A DNA stretch of 64,000 bases from Dendrophyllia cribrosa. Lineage: Eukaryota; Cnidaria; Anthozoa; Scleractinia; Dendrophylliidae. The position numbers were made by a program, and so were the translations under genes. How positions within the stretch are numbered: position 1 is the first letter of the stretch; every line of letters starts with the position of its first letter. This document shows, in pieces, positions 23,008 through 35,200 of the stretch. The notes under the pieces are model-generated. The model was not told the DNA's origin, made no database searches, and saw only the letters and a program-made list of their open reading frames with translations. The DNA lies in assembly GCA_024195265.1 (NCBI GenBank), contig JAJLRJ010000013.1, positions 6,996,262 to 7,060,261 on the forward strand, given 5' to 3'.

Positions 23008-26000
23008 GTAAGAATTGCCCATCAACTGAGAGGTTTATTGTTTAATCAAGTGTACAGTAGATTTAGCCAGCTGCTGGAATGCCAAAACACTGCAGTAACG
23101 AAGCTGAATTTTGCCCAAACTTGGCTCCTATCAACAAGTTGGAGGTGCTAGGTTTCTGTTTAATAATTAAAACAGAAAACTGTTTAAGTTCCTTGGGTGT
23201 GTATTACTCAAACGAAATGGAACTGTTTCTGTAGTTTGTTTTCTTGCCTGCACACCAACCGCAATTATTTTTTTTCTGATTTCATTCGCAGAGCACAAAC
23301 AGGATTCTCACAGTCCGGTTCGAGGTTCTAGCGATCCAGAATCTCACCACAGTAAGCATAAATTTTTAATATCTTCTTTGTAGGACCTGTTCGCAAATGT
23401 ATTCAAAGTGAAAAACACAGATATTACATGTACTTTGCAAATTTACATCTATTAGAGCGGCCAAGGTAGCCTGTTTTCGAGCGCAAATGCTCCCGTGTTG
23501 TTGTTTTGTTATGACACGTGCGTGCATTTTAACAATCCAAATTAACTCGCACACAGGGCTTTTGTTTTTGTTCTCGTTACGTTATCCGCCAGTTGAACCA
23601 CGTTTCATTGTTTTGGAAGTAAAAACTAAGGGCTCTATTTGCGTTCGCTTAGCTCATCATAAAATAAAATTAACCCCTTAGGGCTCCACGTGGGACTCGC
23701 TGCTATTTTGCACGCACTATTCTTTTCGCCCCCAATAAATCGCGAACGACTTCCTTTCTTAAAAACACCTGAATAAATTCCAGCGCTTGTTACAAGAAAG
23801 TAATACCTGATAACGTACATCAATTTAGGCTTAGTAAACATTTGTAGCTTTGTTCTTTAGCTTACACGAATCTATAAAAATTCGTGCGCATCGATCTGAA
23901 AGAGATCAGTTTCATATTTCCCCTTGAGTTTTTCGCGGGTCGATCGTCAAGCAGATCGCGAACTCAAGTTTCAGCGCCGTGCTATGACATTTATATGTAT
24001 TTGACGTTGTTTGCGAAGTAACGTGCTAGACCGACAATAGGTTTTGTTAGTTTGTTTCGGTATTTCACGGCGGGAATTCCTTTTCTCTTCGCAAGTTACA
24101 GCTTTTATGTAAGCTAAATGTTGAGAAGAATTTAGCTGCGGGAGCTGCGTCCTTTCAGTGTTTAGTAAAGTCCTCTTGACAGCTATAACGTGTTTATGCA
24201 TATTTATATATTCTTTTCGCTTCAGGTGAATGCATTCATCATTACAAGTAACTTGTGACATTCACTCGATTGTTGTTAGTATCAGTTGTGTAAGCAGAGT
24301 GATATAGAATGTTTTTCGTTATGTAACAATCCTTCGTAAAAAAAGAAGAGTTGAATTAATTGTTTGAGGCACTTTAGAAGTTAAGATCTAGATTATTCGC
24401 CTTTCGTGCGCGGTGTGTTTTGCAAAATCATGGTCGTGATGCACTGACAGAGTTCATGACATTTTATTAATTTGGAGAAAGATGTAAAATCGTGTTTACT
24501 GTTTTCAAGTTTCTGGGACATGACTAGGGTAATGTGTGGGTGGAAAGAGGAAATAAATCGCTGTATGATATCTTGCGTACTTTTAATTCCGTTAAAAAGG
24601 CAATTGTACAATACAGCAAATTATGTACAATCTACAGACAATGGAGGCTACGCGATTCAGTACTTTGGGTGTAACAATGTATTTTCATAAGATTCCGCAT
24701 GTTTTGTGGTTATTGAATATATATAAGATAGAGGCATGCTTTTGCGGTTGTTTTCCTAACGTGACCTGGTTATCCGATATTTCCAGGGTGGATTCCTGTC
24801 AAGTGAAATTCAACTCTCTAATATGAGTAGCAAGGTCGTGACATTGCTTTTCATGTGGGAACACAACACATCTCTCTTTAATTTCGCTGCATGCCGCTCC
24901 ATTTTCCTGCCTTCTTGCCTTTTGTAGAAGTCATTTTTGCATTGTTTCTGAATTCAAGAGATTACACCAAGAGTAACATTAGTCCTGTGATTGGCAGAAG
25001 AGCTAATAATTGATGTAATTGTTGACAACCATTGTTCTGTGTGTCACTTGACAACTTATTGTCTTGTAAGATGTCATGATGTTGTGGTGTACAATAGAAT
25101 GATGTTTTTAACAATAGGTGACGTTCTTGTGGTAGTCCAAGGTCAGCAGATATAAATTCTTTAGTTATATTATAATATTTTCACAATGTTTTCACAGAAT
25201 GTTATGTGATGATACTTTGGGGGATTGTGATTCAACTTAATATGTTTTTTAACAAATGATATAAAGTTTTACCTGCTTACCACATGCCTGCTTGATTTTC
25301 TTTTTAACAAACACTGCAGAGGATCTAGGAGAAGTTGAGAATTAATGGCTTTCAGGAGATTAATGAGTTAATCTGACCTCAGCATGTGTTTTGCCTTTAA
25401 GATGACATTAGTATTTAAACCTGGACTTGTCAAGGCCAAAAACAAACCAGATAACAGAAAAGAGATTTCCCTTTACAAGTTAGGTCAGATTCTATTGTAA
25501 GCGCAGTTATAATAACTACTTACTGGAGCTTATTATCTGGGAGAACAAAGCATGCCCACACCTGGCCTGATGTAATCACAACTAAAATGTTTGTTTTAAA
25601 AGCACAATGTAACTACTTTAAATCAACAGTTCAACTAAGTCATATATGGAAGTATTGTAAGAGTTTCTGTTTGAAAAACAGTTTTGATATTGTGCAGGAT
25701 GTATGGATACATTACTACAACAGTTAAGTTCAACTCAGTAATATTTGGAAGAATTGAAAGAATTAATTGCATAATATGTCAGCCCGAAATGCTTGTTCTA
25801 AAGGAAATTTTTTTTTGTAACTACTTTAAATTACAACTGTTCAACTCAATCTTTTTTTTATTTGGAAGTATTGCAAAAGTTTTTATTAGAAAGAGTTGTC
25901 AAAAGTCCATGCCTGCCTATTACATAATCTGTCTTAATGTTTGTTCTAAAGTAAGGTATTTTTTTTTGTACCTACTTTAAATTACAACTGTTCAACTGAA

Positions 26001-29000
26001 TCATTTTTGCAAAAGGGTTTATTTTTGGGAAGATCGTTCAATAGTCCAGCCTCCTATGCATAATCTATTCTATGTTTGTTCTAAAAGACAGTATTTTTTT
26101 CATAACTGATTAAAATTAACAACTATTTACCTCAGTTATATGGCAACAGTTCATTTTTAAAGAGGCCCTGAATATGTAGTTTTAAAAAAGGAGAACATTT
26201 ATAAATAGGTAACAATGTAGGTGCAATTCAAAAAGGTGTAAATTTCTTCACGATTGGTTTGCAAGTATTGCAAAATTAGAGCTTATTTTTTTTAAAAAGG
26301 ATCTTGAAAAGCACATGCCTGTCAATTGCATAATCATATCCAAATGTTTGTTCTAAAAAATATATTTTTCTATTATTTGCAGTACTTAAAATACACAACT
26401 GTTTAACTCAGCCATATTTGGATATTTTGAAAACTGTAAACAATATGCATAAGTGCAGCTTACAATGTATATCTCTAACAGGTGTGTTAGCCTTCCTTGC
26501 AGTTATATTTGAAAGTATTGCAAAAGAGTTTCAATTTTTAACGAGATCCTTCAATAGTCTGCTGCGCCTGCCTGTTGCACAATTGCATCTAAATGTTTGT
26601 TTAAAAAAAAGTTTCATATTTATTAAACGGTCGTCTGTGCAGGAACCATCTATTTTAAAGGGAACCTCCATTGTTATAACAAATTGACTTTAAATTGTTG
26701 GAAAATCTAAATTAGAAATTTTTAAAAAACAGTTGCAAATATAATTTTAGTGTACAAAAAAATGGATATGAATATCGCCTATTTTCGCTTTTAAATTTCC
26801 CACACGCCGCCATTTTGAATGTTTATGACATGTTACGGTTGTCCAATTGTTGTATACAAAAGAACGTCGATTCTTAACAATAGCGGCAACCGTAACACGT
26901 CATAAATATTCAAAATAACGCGCGCGGGAAATTAAAATGCAAAACTGGGCGGTATTTATATCCATTTTATTTGTACACTAAAATTATATTTGCACCTGTT
27001 TTTTAAAAAATTTAAATTTCGACTTTATTTCCAACAATTTAACAACAATTTGTTCTGAAAATGGAGGTTCTTTTTAAAGAGATAAAATTCGAACTCAGTA
27101 ATGCTTGGAAGTATTGCAAACAAGGTAATTTTAAAATTGGTTTGTGTTGGTTTCAAACGAAAATTTTCAGTGGGGAAAAACATGTTTACAGCTAGGTTCA
27201 ATATCCAGATTACAACTGTTATCTACATTCCTGTGTATTTTTCACAATATTTTGCAAAAATGTATGCACCACTTTGTGTGTTGTTCAAAAAGGTTTAGTT
27301 CTGCTCGCAAAATAAGACCAATTAATGCATGAAGGTCATAAAAATTAATAAAAGAAATACAATATCAAATGATAGTTAACACCATTAGAGAAAAATTTTG
27401 AACTACCACATCATCAGTTGATAAACACATTGTTTTGGTAAATAATATCCAAAAAATAAAGGTTGTAAATAATAGCCTCTGGTTAGAACTTGAAAATGTT
27501 TTTGTTGCTGGCTGAAGAGATTGCCAATAAAGTATGTTATCTCATTTCTTTGTTTAATAATATTGTTTTACCACAAGAGTTTATGGGGCTTTCAAGGAAT
27601 TTGTTTTTGCCATTTCTGATAAAAAGGTTATTACAAGCACTGCAAAAAGCCATGTTAATTTGTGTTTTGGTTGTATTAACACTTGAACTCTTCTGCAGTT
27701 TTATAAGATTATAAAATTAGATCATTTTTGCCATGAAATTCTATCCTTAGAATGTAACAAGACGTGCCGTATAGCAGGAACTTTATATGTATCAATTTTT
27801 ATTTGAGTAAACATTATTTTTAAAGCTGTGTTTTAATAATTTCTGTTTATTGAGGTGTTTACCTATCTATAACAACAATTGCATTGTCATAATCAAACGT
27901 GTGAGCTGTACATGTAGTTACATGTAATATGTAAATTTTAACTTTTTTAAGAGATGACTGTTGTTTTTAACACGCTGCAAAAACTGCCGACAACGTTGTG
28001 TTAAAAACAAAATTGTTCAAATGATTCAATTTAAATCACATGATAGAGATGAGGGGTTATTTGCATATCATTATCTCTGAGGTTTTTGTGCTACATACCA
28101 AACCTTCTACATCATCATCATCTATTGGTTGTTTTCATCAATAGGCCAAAATGAGTTTGCTCCATTAACCAAAAATCCAAATTCAAAGGCATTAAAAATA
28201 GGTAAAAATAAACTTTTTTAAAAGGATCCAGCTCTGTTGTAGTTTTCTGAACAAAGTTCTGAAAAATTATAAGACCTAGTATGCTTCTGTCATGTTTGTG
28301 TACCAACATGGCACCCATAGAACTGATACAAGAAATAAAGCAAGTTATGAAATAGGTATAACCCAGTTTTCTCTTTAGTGCTACATGTATTAAGATGACA
28401 CATTTATATGATGTCACCCCAGATGGTGGTTTGCATGCTAACAGTTAAATCTGCTCACCAATGTGAAAGTTACCAAATACATAAGATTTGAATTTGTCAG
28501 AAGGAAACAAGATGACCAAATCTTAGCTTTATAATTTTATTCATAACCATTAAGTTACTGGGAAAGTAATGTTTAGTAAGTTACAGCAATAAAAAGGGAT
28601 AGAAGATTGTACCTGAGTGTGTTTCTTTAAAAAAAGAAATGTCATTCAATTACAACACAGTGTCTATAAGAGTAAAGTAGTTTCTAGTTTTACCCTTGGG
28701 TTAATGATGTTATTTATTGATTTTCAACTTATATTTAGTTTCAATACTTGGCAAGAATTAGTATTGTTTTTGAAGGGTAGAAAAGCAGATTAAAATTTTA
28801 AAGATTTTTTACAGTAACCTTAGAAAATAACTGTTTTGTTACATTTTCAAACATATGGGTGTGGTTTGTACGTGTGACTGTAAACGGAGAAGCAGGCATG
28901 GAAAGCTTAAAACCAGTATGTTTTTTAGTTGTTTTTAGTTTTAATTTATTTATAAGAGCCAAAAACATCTCATTAAAATCATCATGGTCGAAGAATTCCA

Positions 29001-29202
29001 ATCTTTTACTCTGTAATACTTAAATTAAGTCACCCTTATAAAAAGTACATTTTGATTGTAATTGTGGTAAACAAAATTGACTGTGGCATAAAGTACTTTC
29101 GGGTCAAGAAACTTGATGCAGTTCTTAAGATTCAAACATCTATTTCTGTTTGTTTGCCAACATCTAAAACTTTAATCAGATGAGATTCTGTGACTCTCAG
29201 CT

Positions 29203-29234
<32 letters not shown>

Positions 29235-32200
29235 CTTAAATTACAAATAAGTTGATCTTAGCTACAATCAAATTCAAGTTTAGTTATTTCAAGCTGGATT
29301 TCAATGTAATAACTGATTTTATCATGCAAAGAAAGAGTGTGAATAAGGGAGAAAGTGCTTCACCATGCTCTTGAACTTGGAAGTTTTGACAGTTCAAAAA
29401 CCAATACCAGTTTTTTTGACAGGAAATGTCACTTGAGTCCTGTGTTGTCTAAAGTAAGCAATTAATATTTTAACCAATTTGAAGTTGCCAAAAACAAATT
29501 TAACAAATAGGCATTTTCACATTTTTAAGATGATTTGTTTTTAAAATATAAAGCAAATTTGTGTTTCTTTACTACTTGCACAGGTTTCCCAATATTTTGC
29601 AAGTGCTTGAAAATATTGAAGCTACTTGCCATGACATAACTAAAATGGTTAATAAAAGTTTGAAAAAGTCGTCTATTGCGGAAAGTTACTCTGAGTGGTT
29701 CTCTTACTGATTTCAATGCTCCACTCATATTAGACTGGAAGATTTAATTTTTATTTCAGTAACTGAGATATTTTGTTAGCAAAACACGGTTAACTGTAGG
29801 AAGGGATTCTATAAATACATTTATGTCCTTCATAGGAACATGTTAACCTTGGGCAGGTTGGATTTTCAGTCCAACTTTATAGATGCATAAATTCAGCAAA
29901 TCCAACAGATGTACAAATTATGAAACCTACTAATATTGATGAGGTTTAGAATAAGTTTCTTATCATTTTATTTTCTGTTAAGGCTATGTTGTAAGCTGCA
30001 ATTCACTGACTAGAACTTTCCAAAACTGCTGGAAGTGTTTTGAATGTGAATATATGTAAATCATATATTAAAATGTTATTTCACCGTCTTGTTTTCATTT
30101 TAGAAATTTGGAAAATGAACTGGAGGTGAAGAAATTTATTTCATATATTTGTAATTTTAGTAACATTTGTACATTGCTTCTTTTTAGTTGCTACAGAACA
30201 GAATTTGGTTTCATCTGGTGTGTTTACAGTAGGAGAGCTCTATAACTATGCCAGAAGTAAGTGTTCTGAATTGAATTTTACCAAATTTGAGATATCTACA
30301 GGATTGAAGTTTTATGAAAATTCCAAAAATTCACAGTGGTAAGAGAAAGACTTGTATGACGTCTCTTTAAGAAAAGTGTTCTCAAAATTTGCAAATTGCA
30401 TGAATATTACAACATTTGCAAAGCTGCAAGAATCCCTTACACGAGGTCTCTCTTTTGATGACAACTGCTAATTTTAAGAAAAATATGACAATTTTCTTTT
30501 AAAAAATTGTAAAACCGCTACAGGAGGTCGAAAATGAAAGGTAAGTCTTCACAAGCCTAATGGCTCACAACCGCCGGAGCTTAACCCAGTTTCTGTAGCA
30601 TGAAGCGACTGAGAGTATTACTACTCCCCCCTGGATGGGATGCTAGTCGATCACAAGGTTACCCCCTGGCATTGTGTTGCTTGTGCCCATTTATACACCT
30701 GGGTGGAGAGAGACAACATGGAGCAAAGTTTCTTGTCTAAGGAAACAACACACCAGCAGAGACCAGGCTCGAATCACTGACCTTCAGGTTGAAAGTCCGA
30801 CATGCTAACCACTAGACCACTGCGCCTCCACTTTATAAAAATAATACATCTAATTTTCTTGAATTTTCACCCAGAAACTATTGAAAAACCAACAACAGCA
30901 TGTGAAAATAGGGGGAGATCCAGAAAATTCAGAAACAGGGGCCATACAATTGCAGTGAGAATGCAATTTAACCACTCCATAGCCACAACAATCTTACAAC
31001 AGAGGGGGTGGGGGGGGGGGGGGTTGGCCAGCTCTCCCCATGACTTGAAGCTAACGTTGGACTCTTGGAGTAAACAGGTTTAAAAAAGCCATGACAATGT
31101 ATAAATATAAATATAAAGGGTTTTTGTAGAATTTATTTTAAATGCATGTTAGTATCAAGCGGCAGATGGAGTTTTGCATCTTGAAACAGTTATGGGTTAC
31201 AGTTGGAACCAATGAGCTATAGATGAAAATAAAAATTAATACTTATCAGAACACATAAATACTTAAAGTCATCAAAGAATGTAAATCAGATTTCTTTGAA
31301 TATGCCCTAGAATAGTACAAAATATAAAACAAGTTCATGCTACTTCTTTCAAGAGATTTTTCTATAAACTAAACAAATCATCTGCATGCAAGTGCACTCA
31401 AGCTAGTAACTAGTAGTATTTACTTGTATTGGGAAATAAACAAATATGTTCTTGTTGATAACATTGTCATAAAATGACAACAAACATCACGAAAAAGGTG
31501 ATTCAACCTGCAGACCTTATGTTGTAAAGTGGTTTTGGGCCAAGCTTTTGTCACTCTGAACTGTTACAAGTGAAATGTTTGGAGCATAAGCTAGCAGTTT
31601 TCAGTTGCACAAGCCAAAAAAGATGTGCTGAATAGATAAGGTTGCATGCTATGTGGACATCAAAAAATACCGGTAATATTATTGAAGTTTCCTAATGAGA
31701 GAACAGTGGGTGTTGATGGAATGAAAAACTTTACAGCTAGAAGAATTTAGAAAAACAAGCTGAAGAAAAGAGAATCTAGAGTTACACTAGAAAAATAAGA
31801 ATTTTGTAATTTCAAAAGAACATGCTACCGTTTATCATTAAGCACTGCCAAGTGATGCCTAAGGATATATACATGTATTTTAGCATTTTCAAAAACTGAT
31901 CTCTACATCTTGAATCATTTGACATCTGACTGAACAAAAGCCAGTTCAATATTTATTATCATAAACACTGGACATCACTTATAACTTCAGATCTTGAAAG
32001 GAGTGCACCCTGTTGGCAAAAATGAAAAAAAAAACAGTGGGGATATTATACAGGGTTAGAGCTCTTTTTAAGTTTTTCGAATTCCAGGGCATTTCCATTT
32101 ACAATCACTCAACCGTTAAAAGTATTCCATGACCAGTTGACCGTTTGTTTGCAAAGATTGGCAAAATTTTCCTTGGTTTAGGAGTTGCAGTTATGTTTTC

Positions 32201-35200
32201 TGGTTCATTTTAATTTTTGAATGTGTTGCAAAACAATATAAACAAAAAAAAGAATCAAGGTTAAAGTGAAAAAAAAAAAGAATTTTTGGAACACCTTCGA
32301 AATTTAATTTTAAAAGAACATGCTTGTGTCATTGCTGCCAAGTTACTTGACATCTGAACAAGAGCCAGTTTAATTAGCCTCGCTTCTAACTTCAGATCTT
32401 AAACAAGTGCACCCTGTGAGGCAAAAAACAAAATATAGTGCAGAGACTAAGGCCTCGTCCACACGTATCCGGATATTTTTTAATCCGCAAGTTTTTTGTT
32501 GTGGACTAGAAAATATTCACGTCCACACGTAGCATATTTGAATTGTATTTGCCCATTCACACGTATCCAGATTCGCTCTAGTACCCAGCGCTCCTCTTTA
32601 AATGTTGTCAACAAAGCATGCGCAAAGGCCAAGTTCAACTGTAAACACATTATAAGACTTGAAATAAGTCCAAGTAGAAGTGAAGCGATAACATTTCAGT
32701 TAAAGACTGGATCCGATACTGTTACGTCAGCATATTAAAAAATATCCAGATTCGACCGTCCACACGATGCCATACTAGTGGCGTATTCAAAAATTTCAAC
32801 TCTGGAAAGCGGATTAAAAAAGTTGTGGATTGGTAAGCTGAATTTGCCGGATACGTGTGGACGGAAGGCCAATCCACAACAAAAAAGTTGCGAATTAAAA
32901 AATATCCGGATACCATACGTGTGGGCGGGGCCTGAAATAATTATATAGGGTTAAATTCCTGGACATTTCCATGACCAGTTGACCATTTGTTTTCAAAAAT
33001 GGCAAAATTTTTCTTGGTTTAGGAGTTGCAGTTATGTTTTCTGGTTCGCTTTAATTTCTCTTCTTGTTAAATAATGTTTGTCCAACCTGGGCCTGTTCTC
33101 TTCACAGATTTTCTAGGCAGATTTAGCAATAATGATGCAAGGCTTCGACAACAGCACACACAGAGTTGAAATACTGTTGCGTTCACTAAAATCTGAAAAA
33201 TAAACTTGTGTCCAGACTATTCTGCGCACTGTTGCAAGCATTCTCATGTCATTTCACCTTGTCTTTGCTTATTCTGCCTTTTCTGTGCACAAACCACTCT
33301 TATTTACCATTTGATTTCCAAATTTTGTTCTGCAAATTATTGAAAAAATTACAGCACCATAGCAAAGCAAGTCTGCAGCTTTCATTTGAATGATCACACT
33401 CTAGGATTTCATCCACAGACTTGGAAGTTAGAACTACATTGAATGATGCAAGGTTTGACTGTATACATGAAAGGCTTAGGCCAGAGTAATATGAAATACA
33501 AAAATCTATTTTATGCATTTATAATGATTACAATGTTGTGAGAAAGATGTAATGTTTTTTGTCCCCCACTTGTGACATGATGAGCATTACATCTTTCTCA
33601 TTTCATTACCAAGCTTAACATGTACCATCTTTGTTTATCACATCACAATCTTACTTACATTATTGCTGTTTTTCTCTAGCACCCATCAAATGTGTTGGTT
33701 CGTCACATGGTCTCATCTTATCTGACTTATCTGAGAGTCCAAGCTATGGAGATTCAGGTCTTGAGCAGCGCTTTCCAAACGCGCTAAGCATACATCCACG
33801 GCCAGACTCCTATGACCTGAGGTACAGAAAAAGAAGTCGGACAATTAGCTCTGTGTCCTCTGTTGACGAAGATTGTGATGAAGACGACAGGGACAGCACA
33901 GGGTTGTATGTACAGTCACCAGCTAGTTTTTCATCTCAAGGCTCTAACTGGCAAAATGATGTAGATTCAGGTTAGTGATTGACTTGAGTCCTTAACAAGG
34001 GGAAAGTATCTAATGTACCTATCAATGTTACATTCAAGGACATATACCTGCCAAGTCTCACACCTTAGGCGTGAGTCTCACACCTGCAAGTTCAAAACTC
34101 CAATCTTACGCCAACTGACGCCTATGGAGCAATTTCTCGTGTCTGACTTACAGATTTGAGCTATCAGCCTTAAAAGTTTTCCTGAAAATTTGGCACTTTT
34201 TTGTAGGTTTTTATCATTCTGAACATTACGATTACAGCTGGATGTTATTAAACAGAGGTCTTAGGGCCATGGAAACTTCCGAATTCTTCGGAAACATCTT
34301 CGGACATCTTTGGAATAGATCGGATTGTCTTCGGATTTGGTCAGGTCGCCTTCGGAAATCCTGGCACTCCCATAAAAAAAATTCTCACGCCTATCACTGG
34401 GAAAAAGTTGGCAAATATAAGGACAGTGTTCGAGATAAGAGAGGGGTCTCAGGTAAAAAAACCAACAAGGCTGGTTTCCTGACCCGACAAATGAAATGGC
34501 TAACTTAAGAAGATTTAGAGAGACCCACAACCTGTCGACTCCCTGCCTTTGAAAGTTAACTGTAACACTGCAGGGTGGGGATGACAATACATCTCAAATG
34601 CCACACATTTTCCTTTCCTCAAGCTTAACATCGATAGTTACAAAATACAGACAAGCTGGTTGACCCTTTCACTCTCAAGACTGTGCAAGTTCCAAACCGC
34701 AGTATAACTGGGAAACTTCGTGATTATAGTACCACAGGAAAGTACTGTTCAACAGCTTTCATTTGAATGGTCACACTTTAGATTTTATCCACAGGCTGAA
34801 AAGTTAGAACCTACCCTTTTACAGTATAATAAACCGCATCACAGTAAAGTACTGCTCAATAGCTTTCATTTGAATGGTCACACTTTAGGATTTCATCCAC
34901 AGACTCAAAAGTTAGAACTACCTTGTCTGCATAATAAACAGCACTCCACAGTAAAGTACTGCTCAATAGCTTTCATTTGAATGGTCACACTTTTGAATTC
35001 ATCCACAGACTGAAAATATCACAACTGCAACAACCGCCTTTATTTGTACTTAAGCAAAATAGTACTGACTGCTTGGAATAGCCATAGGGACTAGAGAAGC
35101 AGGCAGCCAGCCAAAGTTAGAACCAGTGAGTTTTCTCTAGAGAAGATTCCTTTTCAGAGGGAGTATTGACTGAATTCTTCCAGGCTTAATTTGATGAGCA

